A stretch of 64,000 nt of DNA from Stictocephala bisonia. Its lineage: Eukaryota > Arthropoda > Insecta > Hemiptera > Membracidae. The DNA lies in the NCBI GenBank assembly GCA_035578905.1, contig JAQJVL010000668.1:124001-188000 (forward strand), in the 5' to 3' direction. The notes under the pieces were generated by a model. It made no database searches. It worked only from the letters and a program-made list of their open reading frames with translations, and was not told the DNA's origin. A program made the position numbers and the translations under genes. This document shows, one piece after another, positions 56,701-64,000 of this stretch (position 1 is its first letter; each line of letters starts with the position of its first letter).

Positions 56701-57663
56701 GAATACAGCTTACAAGACAATTGCATATTTAAAGGAAGCAGAGTCATAATTCCTGCATGTCTACAGAACAAAGTACTACAAGAATTGCACATTGGCCACC
56801 TAGGAATGGTTAAAATGAAAGCGTTAGCAAGGTCTTATTGCTACTGGAACAACATAAACAAGGATATTGAGAACTTGGTAGGCTCATGTAAACAATGTTG
56901 TTTGAAACAAAATAATCCTCCAAAAACAGATGTTCATCCATGGAAGCAACCTGAAACTCCCTGGGAAAGGATCCACATTGATTTTGCCGGACCTTGCTTT
57001 AGAAACAACTACTACTTTATAGTTGTCGATTCATTTTCAAAATGGGTAGATGTGACCCAAACTAAATCCACTACATCAGAGTGGTGCATTAAGAAACTCC
57101 AAAACCTATTTTCAACTTTTGGTCTTCCTACAATATTATTTTCAGATAATGGATCACAATTTTCTTCCCACGTGTTTCAACATTTTTTAAAGATGCATGG
57201 AATAGTTCACAAAACATGTGCTCCGTTTCAACCACACTCTAACGGGCAAGCAGAAAGATTTGTGCAGACCATTAAAAAATCGCTCTTTGCAATGATGGAT
57301 GAACAAGGAGACATGGATACGAAGATTCAACGGCTGGTTATGCAACTGAGGAAAGTTCCCAATTCAACTGGAACAAGTGCTTACAGTTTAATGTTTGGAC
57401 GAAACATAAGGACACAAATTGATTTAATGATACCAGTAAGACGTAAAGATGAAGTCAATTCTTGCCCACCATTACGAAGAGTATTTAAGGAGGGAGAGAG
57501 GGTTCAAGCTAGATGCTATACCAGAGGAAACCCTAAGTGGAAATTTGGTGTAATCATTGGAAAAGAAGGAACATCCTTATATTTAGTAAAATTGGATAGT
57601 GGTGAGATTTGGCGGAGACATGTCAACCAACTGTTGAGCTCAAAATTCAAGGGGGAGAAATGA
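53716..57663 (+). CDS. gag-pol: Gag-Pol polyprotein of the Ty3/Gypsy element, 1315 residues
   Basis: One frame encodes capsid-like Gag (about 60-250) with two CCHC zinc knuckles (C287-C300 and C307-C320). An aspartic protease (LDTGAS, D384) follows. Reverse transcriptase has its first aspartate at D604 (CTLDISNAY) and the catalytic FFDD at 664-667 in place of the commoner YxDD. RNase H carries D813, E855 and D880. Integrase has an H/H-C/C zinc region (H1025, H1028, C1058, C1061) and the catalytic triad D1089, D1144, E1180. All key residues are present and no stop or frameshift interrupts. Gag and Pol share one frame, so no programmed frameshift is needed. The stop TGA (57661-57663) is formed by the first three bases of the 3' LTR. 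Role: packaging, reverse transcription and integration of the element. Codons are A/T-ending, unlike the host exons. No env follows. Confidence 0.97.
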   Translation: MTSIQDLIDLNTEDDFINDENTYRSEFDDTFIHLKVRLEHILQEDTSEVSSVEKTIQLSNTGSNLTASNLNFVPLDEQEKFSNFVKRLEIFMKLKGISDNTLKRLTLLHALSPLVHQKLHDLCAPDDPLSKTYEEIVTVLKNHMEPQASVLALQHRFITREQNLGETVMEFSTELQKLSTDCKFNCSCGKSICDELLRLQFIKGLKDTEIRTRLLQDRQLKPFKEIVETASCIELAKTDNVMISTSTTKHETYQMKHSNKFSRNPKEKQTYRSSDHPTDFSFLKGKCYRCGDPEHRANICPCVNKICGSCNKKGHVTQVCMSKNKFINKNRITPSTNVHFTDVNLITDDHTNIHEINMFSDTKKNDKFSIDVIVENKNIRFELDTGASLTSISFKDFKHILPNKRLFKTGVELRTYTGEIIRPRGCTFVTCNYQGQQFIGKLYVINQDVDPIFGREWMREVKLDWAEIRTVVETQGSELNKLLEQFKNVFENDIGSIPEYKAQFILQEGSHPIYIKPRQVPYALKNKIENEIERLEKLNIISKVDHSEWGTPVVPVVKPNGNIRLCADYKVTLNKIIKDENHPIPRIEDIFSSMSGGKYFCTLDISNAYLHMVMDEESAKMQTLSTHKGLYKVNRLMFGVKVAPSLWQKYMDSILQGLDGVQCFFDDVLIQGPTFEETLKRLTTVLEIMQKNNLRLNKDKSKFFQKSVQYLGHIIDESGLHKSPEKIKAIQSAKQPSNVTELKSFLGLATYYSKFINSFSDIVYPLNRLLQKNKPFIWSKECEKSFERVKQEVTSETTLIHFNPALQIVLATDASPVGLGAVLSHRLEDGTEKPIAFASRTLSKSEVRYSQIDKEATAIFWGLKKFFSYCYGRKFTLITDHKPLVSIFDPHRTLPTMAATRIFNYAHFLSGFNYNVEFRRTDQHSNADFLSRFPVEKQSDEQMDTSSIFQINQIQIMPVTAKQIAEETTKEDTLRKIVDALKKGTSLKNLGLEDFEYSLQDNCIFKGSRVIIPACLQNKVLQELHIGHLGMVKMKALARSYCYWNNINKDIENLVGSCKQCCLKQNNPPKTDVHPWKQPETPWERIHIDFAGPCFRNNYYFIVVDSFSKWVDVTQTKSTTSEWCIKKLQNLFSTFGLPTILFSDNGSQFSSHVFQHFLKMHGIVHKTCAPFQPHSNGQAERFVQTIKKSLFAMMDEQGDMDTKIQRLVMQLRKVPNSTGTSAYSLMFGRNIRTQIDLMIPVRRKDEVNSCPPLRRVFKEGERVQARCYTRGNPKWKFGVIIGKEGTSLYLVKLDSGEIWRRHVNQLLSSKFKGEK
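57649..57660 (+). promoter_or_regulatory. Polypurine tract
   Basis: AAGGGGGAGAAA directly abuts the 3' LTR, the expected plus-strand primer. It also encodes the last four residues (KGEK) of Gag-Pol. Confidence 0.9.
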
Positions 57664-57820
57664 TAGATATTAATTAACATATGTTTTCTATAAGTTGTTT
57701 TGATTATGTGTTGCTAGGTAACACAAACATTGTATTACTGTGTTATTATGATGTATGTTACTGAAATAAAGTTACTAAGTTAATTCTTTATAAATTATTT
57801 AATTACTACAAGATATGACA
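57661..57820 (+). repeat. 3' LTR (160 bp)
   Basis: Identical to the 5' LTR. Followed by CACAT, the right copy of the target-site duplication. Confidence 0.97.
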
Positions 57821-57825
57821 CACAT

Positions 57826-58549
57826 AATATTTGGAAAAAGTTCATAAGGATTCAATTCATTGGAGTTAAAATTAACAAACAAATTAATCGCTATTTCAAG
57901 GGTTTTAAATTATTAAATTAAGACACAAAAGTCAATGAAGCCCTCAGAATATGAAGAATTGAATGAAGCTATTAATTTTTGGTTACCACAGACTAAGGAA
58001 AAGGGAATGCCAATTTCCTAGGGAAAAGGGAATGCCAATTTCCAGGCCAATTTTAATGTAAAAGGCTAAAATGTTAAGTGGAATGATGGGTTTAACAAAA
58101 TAATGTTCAGTGTTAAACACTAATTTCTTGCTTATTTTATTTCAAATTTATACGGTGCAATACCATTTTTTAATTCTGTATTGCAATGTAAATGAATACA
58201 AAGCAAATTTCTTTTTGGATTGCTTTGCAAATTGTGGAACAATGCCCAGAGTCAACGCCTTTTGACATACTTCTACTGAAACGATGGTGGGACATTGCGG
58301 CCAGAAAACGATGTGATAAAAAAGTTAAAAAAAAAATTAGTGACTTTTTGAAACCATATATGTAAATAATTCTTTACAATTTTATAATATGTAACAGATA
58401 ATACCGTATTTTCTTTTTTGTTGTAGTGACGTACTTAGCACAGTACAACATGTATAAAAGTTTTTAAATAAAGCAAACTTTATTATATAACTAACATAAA
58501 CTGTTTCTAGTTGATATTTGAAGATTATTTTAAAACTTTTGCATAGTTA
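57826..58549. other. AT-rich intronic DNA
   Basis: Nothing coding. Short direct repeat 'aaaagggaatgccaatttcc' twice near 57998-58042. Confidence 0.4.
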
Positions 58550-59369
58550 CAGTAGAGCCTCGTTATCCGACATGCCGTCATTCGACATTCTGTTTCAAAT
58601 GACATACCCTTCCTGAAATCGCCACCATAAAAAACCTCTGATTTTCCGAGATCAGTCGAAACCGGAACTGACTTTTATAAAACGAAAATCGGTTAATTTG
58701 TTACAGAATTTGATTGTGTACTGTATTACGTGAATTACGTAACAATGCAATACAGCAATAAGTAACTGGTCAGCTACTGTATTTTTGAATGAGCAAATAC
58801 AGTAATTTTGTTGCTTAATGTCCGACCTTACGTTCAGTTTTATTTTGTGTTATATAACCCAAAGTAATGATTATTTAAACAGTACTAAAGTGTTAATTCT
58901 TAGTAAAATGCATTATAGTACTTAGTTATAAAAAAAATTGGGTGTGCGTCGGACCACACGGTGGAAGTTATACTTCTTTGGCCATTCTCATACACCCACT
59001 CACGCACACAAACAGACAGGATATATAAATGAAATATAAGACATTTTTCAATATTATTCAATATATTTATCTTCAATATATTATACGTGACTTCATTATT
59101 ATATTATACACCTATATTATCATTATCAGTAATTTCTTCGATTAAATTTCTTCGATTAACAATCGATTAATCGATAGTTCTTAAAAATTTGTTCTTACTT
59201 TTCAGCGTGACGCGGTTTCTCGACCAACATCCCATCCCAAAGTGTCTAACAGGCGCAAAGAAGTATAACTTCAAAAATTAGCATTTTTATTGCAATTCCT
59301 ATTATCCGACATTTTCACTTATCTGACATCATCACGGCCCGTATACATCGGTTAAGCGAGGTTCTACTG
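58550..59369. mobile_element. 820-bp pogo-like non-autonomous element
   Basis: Tips CAGTAGAGCCTCGTTATCCG (left) and CAGTAGAACCTCGCTTAACC (right, reversed), with TA at 58548-58549 and 59370-59371. Tips of this wording with TA sites are typical of the pogo/Tigger group. Further in, 'gaagttatacttctttg' (58964-58980) and its exact reverse complement (59256-59272) form a 17-bp internal inverted pair, possibly a nested element. No transposase. Confidence 0.8.
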
Positions 59370-59431
59370 TAAGTGATTCTGTAGCATTTAATGTAGTTTT
59401 AAAATAAATAATATATTGTCACAATAATTAT

Positions 59432-60782
59432 ACAGTGTGGAAGAAAAGTCCCGGAACAGATTATTAATTTTTGAACGATTACAGATAAAGTAACAAAACT
59501 TGGCACGTCAATACTGCACCTACTAATCTATTTTTTGATGTAACTACCGTTTTTCTGTCATATCAGGGAGATGTTCCACAAGGAGTCAAAAGAAATTCTT
59601 AAATGAAAGCATAGGTCAAGTAGTACATCAAATGAAAGGTCTATAGTAGTAGAACATAAACCCACAAATACGACCTCAAAAGTGGAGAAAAGAAAAAATG
59701 GAGCTGGTTTAAAGTTGTAAAAAGATACAATGAAAGTCCTGTTTTAGTTGGTTTATTTATTTTTTTCTTAGCTGAACTTGGGAAAGTTAAACTTTGTACT
59801 TTGCTTGCCTTCTGGATTCAAGAAATAGTTTTTAGTATAGTTGGTGACTCTTCACTTCCAATGGATGATGGTTCAAATGGAGGTCGACAAAAATATTAAA
59901 TGTAGCATAGGTCAAGATGTACATCGTTTTTAAGGGGTTTTCTAGCACAGGTGATTACCACAAACAGCACTTACAAAGCTTGATCCAGTACAAAATGGCA
60001 GATGTTCAAAAGATTTGAATGGAAATAAGTGATGCTTACCAAATATTTTTAGATTGAATGTTCCAATTGCTAACTCTTTTTCATGACTAACTTCATAATG
60101 AACATTTGTACGACGGGCATATTGCATGCAGCGGCATTTTTTTCTTTGATTCAGTAGTGCACTTGAATTGTGGCTACTAATGCAATGTCTTGCTACAACA
60201 TAGAAAATCTTTGAACATCTGCCATTTTGTACTGGTTCAACCTTTTTAAGTGCTGTTTGTGGTATTCACTTATGATATACAACCACTTTAAAACGATGTA
60301 AATCTTGACCTATGCTAGTTTTAATCATTTTTGTCTAACTCCTTGTGGATCATCATCCATTGGAAGTGAAGAGCCACCAACTATCCTAAAAAACTATTTC
60401 GTAAGTCCAGAAGGCATTTAAAAAATTTAATGTTCCCATTGAGCTAAGAAAATCTAATAACCGACTAAAACAGGACTTTCATTGTACCTTTTTAAAACTT
60501 AAACTAGCACCATTTTTTTAAGAGTGAAAACCTTTTGAGGTTGGATTTGTGGGTTTATGTTCTACTACTATAAACCTTTAATTTGATGTACTACTTGACC
60601 TATACTTTCATTTAAGATTTTCTTCTGACTCCTTGCGGGACATCTCCCTGATATAACAGAAAAACACTAGTTACATCAAAAAGTAGATTAGTAGGTTCAG
60701 TATTTGATGTGCCAAGTTTTATTGCTTTATCTGTAATCGTTCAGAAATTAATAATCTGTTCCAAAACTTTTCTTCCACACTG
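59432..60782. mobile_element. 1,351-bp fold-back element with ~585-bp arms
   Basis: Left arm 59432-60016 and right arm 60203-60782 are near reverse complements along their full length around a ~186-bp centre. Tips CAGTGTGGAAGAAAAGTCCC and (reversed) CAGTGTGGAAGAAAAGTTTT; TA at 59430-59431 and 60783-60784. Each arm is built of two ~285-bp direct modules with 'gcataggtcaag..gtacatc' and 'ccacaaa..' wording. No transposase, though the Tc1-like tips suggest mobilisation by such an enzyme. Confidence 0.92.
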
Positions 60783-61031
60783 TATATCTCGATATACATT
60801 TATTCATCCAAATAGTTCCAATAATCGGGGTTGTACTGTATCACACTCTTGCTTTGAGGAGCCTAAAACATTTTGACTTATATGCATACATTGGCTCCAA
60901 AAACTAATATATTTCATCTCTTCCTGAAAGCATCAGATTATAAAATCTCATCATCCAAAGTAGAGGCAAGGATGCACATACTTACTAATCACAAGCTATT
61001 ACTAATCTTACTGGCACAAGTTTAAACTCAC
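60783..61031. other. AT-rich intronic DNA
   Basis: Nothing seen before the exon donor. Confidence 0.45.
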
Positions 61032-61134
61032 TGTGTCCATTCGTGGTGAAATGACTGTAAGTGGAATGCCAATGCCTTCTCTCTCAGCAGTTCACTAGAT
61101 AACGCCTTCAGAATCTTGCCAACCAGTGTTGGAC
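61032..61134 (-). CDS. Internal exon of an unidentified host gene (103 nt)
   Basis: On the minus strand an acceptor 'tgtatgttggccacag' precedes 61134 and the donor GTGAGT follows 61032. Two bases complete a split codon, 33 codons follow, and two bases (CA) remain. The reading is PTLVGKILKALSSELLREKA then LAFHLQSFHHEWT, with no stop and GC-rich codon choice against AT-rich flanks. It looks alpha-helical, but no family was recognised. The remaining CA fits the single C opening the exon at 51901-52024. The whole gene would then run right to left, with its upstream exons beyond or undetected within the window. Confidence 0.65.
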
Positions 61135-61318
61135 CTGTGGCCAACATACATCGAGTTAGTAATTACGTACGCTAAGGATTTTCTAAGCCTTTAAACACTT
61201 TTGTGCCAAATGGGCAGCAAATTGAATAAAAAGTGATTAAAATGGGAATATTAGGAGAGATCATAAGCAAACTTACCTAAAAAGACAAGTACAGTAACAC
61301 CTTGTGGTAATAAACAAA

Positions 61319-61485
61319 ACAGAAACAACATAACAAATATTTTCAGTGCCACTGGCATTTTCCTCAGGGGACTTGATACCTCTCCTGGGGGGGAAGGGGG
61401 TGTCTCTACTTCTCACTCAAGTGGGTGTCTACTTAACTGAGGAAAGTGCCAGTGGCACTGAAAATATATATCATGTTGTTTCTGT
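61319..61485. mobile_element. Fold-back with ~49-bp arms
   Basis: 'acagaaacaacataacaaat' + 'attttcagtgccactggca' (left) pairs with 'gccagtggcactgaaaatat' + 'atatcatgttgtttctgt' (right). The centre is 69 bp and rich in G ('tgggggggaagggggtg'). It ends five bases before the LINE-Z 3' end at 61490. Confidence 0.9.
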
Positions 61486-61489
61486 ATTT

Positions 61490-61835
61490 ATAGACATCGT
61501 ATGGTTTGTTGTCAGCTACCATTTGTTAATTTTAAACAGCTGTAATATATAATTTAGATAGAGATCCAAAATTTATATTAATTTTAAAAATTCAATTAAA
61601 AAATTTTTTAAATGTAAAAGTAAGGTGATCTCCAGTCACAAAGCTAAGTCCAAGCCATCTAAGACCTGCCTCACTGATTCTGTTTAATCTAGATAATCCC
61701 TCCGTAAAAGAACACAGGGGGCACCATGTAACTATATGATCCATTGTTAGGATAGACTTCTGGCTAACACATTACTGATCTAGTATCAATTCCCATTTAT
61801 ACTTCCAGTGATTTATTATAATACATACATACTTC
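61490..61835 (-). pseudogene. LINE-Z copy D: ORF2 tail and 3' UTR
   Basis: The minus strand reads WKYKWELILDQ, stop, then TMDHIVTWCPLCSFT, then NRISEAGLRWLGLSF, with the first cysteines of the zinc tail lost. The 3' UTR matches copies A and C, ending 'gctgacaacaaaccatacgat' near 61498. The most decayed coding part of the four. Confidence 0.75.
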
Positions 61836-62310
61836 TGTATTTGTTTACTACTGTAAGGTATTAGTGGACTTGTCCTCTTGGGTAAGTTTGCTGATGTCCT
61901 ATCTCCTCTGATATACTAATTCCTGGCCTAGTGCCCTTTAACCTAACCTAAAATAAGTGATCAAAATTGGAGTGCTGTTTATAAATACAATTGCAATACA
62001 CAATGTCAAATACAGTTTGTATCACCAAACCCTGACAGCTTTCCTCAATAGCTCAAAACCAGTGATAAAGTCCAATTTTTTTAACCTCTAATAATATTTA
62101 AAATGTTAGTTTCACCTCTACGATTAGAATACTGTGATAAAAACATCTACAGTATAAAGGTGAAATTTTTTTTGCCTGAAACATCAAATTAACAGACTTC
62201 TTGAGTGAATAATTTTGTCGCAATCGAAAAACTGACTTCGTGTTGATTTTAAAACAAATTGCAACTTCGTCAACTATCAGTATACCGATTGCTTCTCTGT
62301 CCTTTCCTAA
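61836..62310. other. AT-rich DNA, nothing recognised
   Basis: No feature seen. Confidence 0.4.
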
Positions 62311-63278
62311 GGGCTAATGCGCACTAGCCTGACCACGACACCGACAATTCTGGTTGTGGCTAGTCCGACCAAGAGCACACCCGATCACGACCACGACTCC
62401 GAGTACTTACATTAAGAAATGTATGTTAAATAAAATATTTACATTCTTTTTACACTTCAAAAATAAATAATACACACTTTTCAGTTGATGAATAAAAATA
62501 TAAAAGTACTAATAGTTAAATTTAAATATAATAATTAAAATTAAGTAAATAATTAAAATAATTAAATTAAAATAGAAATTAATTAATCCTATTTCTACTC
62601 CTAGTAAAAATATTTTATTTACTTACCGGAAACACTATTTTGTTCAGAAATTAATTTGGTAAGTAGATCTTGAGCTTACTACCGACGTTAATATGTTAAG
62701 TTAAGGTGTAACAAAAATATTATGTTTATTCTGAATCATGAAAACAATGATCCTGATGTGTTTGACAGATATCTTTCATTGTTTAATCATATATTCATAA
62801 GTAATCGTTTTAAAGGAGTAGCAAAGCAAAAATGATATAAAAAACAATAAATTTGTATTTACATGAATCAGCTTGCTCCTTTAATGAGCTGCAATCAGTG
62901 CCTACAAACGTCATTGCTATCTCCTGCCACATTTCCTTCTTTAACATTCTCTTTGAATAGTCATCTAACGATAAATTACATAAAGATTCGGTCTTCAACC
63001 GGAAAAATAAAAATGTCAACGTCAAAAATTGAAAATTTGCCATACTATGTAGATTGTTCAAAACTACTTGGTCACTAGTGACCTAGTCAGAGTCGGATCG
63101 GGGTTGCAACCGTATGCAGTGCGCGTCACGCCATATCAGTCTACGTTATTATTAGTGGATGACCAAACCCTGACTGCCATATAGGACCTCGCCTAGTGTG
63201 TTGTTCCATTTGATCCCATGTAAAGTTTGGTTGGGCCCAACCAGTTGGAGTCGTGGTCGGACTAATGCGCGTTAGCTC
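62311..63278. mobile_element. 968-bp PIF/Harbinger-like non-autonomous element
   Basis: Tips GGGCTAATGCGCACTAGCCT (left) and GAGCTAACGCGCATTAGTCC (right, reversed), followed by matching 'gaccacgac', form ~35-bp inverted repeats. TAA is duplicated at 62308-62310 and 63279-63281; a 3-bp TAA duplication and G-starting tips fit PIF/Harbinger. It retains a coding scrap at 62868-63015. Confidence 0.8.
62868..63015 (-). pseudogene. MADF/Myb-like coding remnant inside the Harbinger-like element
   Basis: The minus-strand frame reads RLKTESLCNLSLDDYSKR, then MLKKEMWQEIAMTFVG. The pattern (aromatic/Leu, D-Y-x-x-R, then W-x-E-I-A) resembles the start of a MADF or SANT/Myb-like DNA-binding domain, which autonomous PIF/Harbinger elements encode as a second protein beside the transposase. 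The domain is truncated after ~45 residues. Assignment is by pattern and by its position inside a TAA-flanked element. Confidence 0.5.
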
Positions 63279-63281
63279 TAA

Positions 63282-64000
63282 ACCATTGTGTGGTTTGAAC
63301 AGCCGTGTCAGTTGACTCTCCATCCTTACTTGACTAGACCACCAGGCAGTGCTAGTTATCATTTAGGGACGTTCGCATTTTAAGATTACATTGAAAAAAA
63401 GTTAAAAAACATATTTATTTCAAATTTTAACATACTTTTTAAGATAATTAAAAACATGTCCTGAGATAGATTTTTTTCTGTTTTTGGTTTATTTCAAAAA
63501 TATATATGAAATTAGAACAATTGTTATTGGTATATAAAATATAAATCAAGGGATAAAATTAAAATTTGATCTCAAGAGGCTCTAGACAAATGTGTTCTTT
63601 TTCAAAATAGGTAAAGTTTAGAATTGTGTGTTCATAAATAAAGGTGTAATATTAGTTTCAACTTAACATTGGCCGTTTGGAGAATCAAATCCAACATGAT
63701 GCCAAGTGTAGCAGACTCTATATAGTGTTAGCTATGTGGACCTCTATGAGTTCAAATTAATTTACCTCTATACAACTCAAGTTTAAGATGAGAAATCTCA
63801 ATAGATCAAAGTTGAGCTTCTGCACTAGCAGTAAGCCAAAAATTAATTGCATTATGACAGGAATCCAATCCATCACACACTCATTATATGTATGAAGTGC
63901 AGTTACACGAATACTTACGCAAAGTTACTGCCTAGCAACATAAGTTAAGTAATCTCTGGACCATCCATAACTCAAATTCAGTGATTTTCACCCTCAAATC
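63282..64000. other. AT-rich DNA, nothing recognised
   Basis: The sequence up to the window end shows no frame or repeat. Confidence 0.4.

Larger units (their letters stand above)
53481..57820 (+). mobile_element. Intact Ty3/Gypsy-type LTR retrotransposon (4,340 bp)
   Basis: Two 160-bp LTRs (53481-53640 and 57661-57820) begin TGATAG and end ATGACA and read identical at every position. CACAT is present on both sides (53476-53480 and 57821-57825) as a 5-bp target-site duplication. A tRNA-Ser primer site, a polypurine tract and one uninterrupted gag-pol frame fill the interior. The short LTRs, single frame, two CCHC knuckles, tRNA-Ser priming and absence of an env frame suggest the Mag lineage (inference). 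It lies antisense inside the inferred intron between the exons at 51901-52024 and 61032-61134. Identical LTRs imply a recent insertion. Confidence 0.97.

Noticed and set aside
54111..56792. Minus-strand and alternate-frame short ORFs within the Ty3 element
   Set aside because: All lie in the shadow of the 1315-codon Gag-Pol frame and show no domain.
57664..58549. An env gene downstream of pol
   Set aside because: The 3' LTR starts at the pol stop codon, so there is no room for one.

Overview
This window is an AT-rich stretch of a eukaryotic nuclear genome, most probably an arthropod and likely an insect. The evidence is spliced exons with GT-AG borders, many SINE and LINE copies, Tc1/pogo-like and PIF/Harbinger-like inverted-repeat elements, a Ty3/Gypsy retrotransposon, and runs of the GGTTA/TTAGG type common in insect DNA. 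No marker gene fixes the species. Most of the window is repeats. No complete host gene is visible, only pieces of two candidate genes, both on the minus strand.

Region by region. 1-1785 holds a diverged repeat, a SINE fragment and AT-rich DNA. 1786-15745 is a very large tandem array of a 72-bp unit, itself a dimer of a 36-bp ancestor. Its G-rich strand carries a potential G-quadruplex in nearly every unit. It contains a tandem 2,585-bp higher-order duplication and is split by a 1.4-kb unrelated insert (13343-14752) that starts with a hairpin. 15788-21395 has SINEs, a fold-back element, a repeat with cAMP-response-element palindromes, and a 57-bp minisatellite that grew from inside a SINE. 21982-23745 has two LINE 3' ends, one split by a SINE. 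24943-31141 may hold two exons of one minus-strand gene, with inverted-repeat elements and a 48-bp minisatellite between them. 33775-47375 is scattered SINEs, LINE relics and MITEs. 48385-49075 is a younger 36-bp relative of the big satellite, with an inverted junction.

49098-64000: an LTR-like remnant, a 1.3-kb inverted-repeat transposon, and then a minus-strand host gene seen as an internal exon (61032-61134) and a terminal exon (51901-52024) whose splice phases fit. The intervening ~9 kb would be an intron filled with fold-back elements, a LINE tail, a pogo-like MITE and an intact Ty3/Gypsy element (53481-57820) in antisense orientation. That element has identical 160-bp LTRs, a 5-bp target duplication, a perfect tRNA-Ser primer site and one 1315-residue Gag-Pol frame, so it looks very young. 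The window closes with a PIF/Harbinger-like element keeping a MADF-like coding scrap.

Names used here: SINE-1 has a long head with 7SL/tRNA-like promoter boxes; SINE-2 has a tRNA-Met-like head; the two share a 3' body. LINE-Z is the LINE family seen four times. Rep-A, rep-B and rep-C are unidentified dispersed repeats seen twice each. All family assignments come from reading the sequence; no database search was possible.
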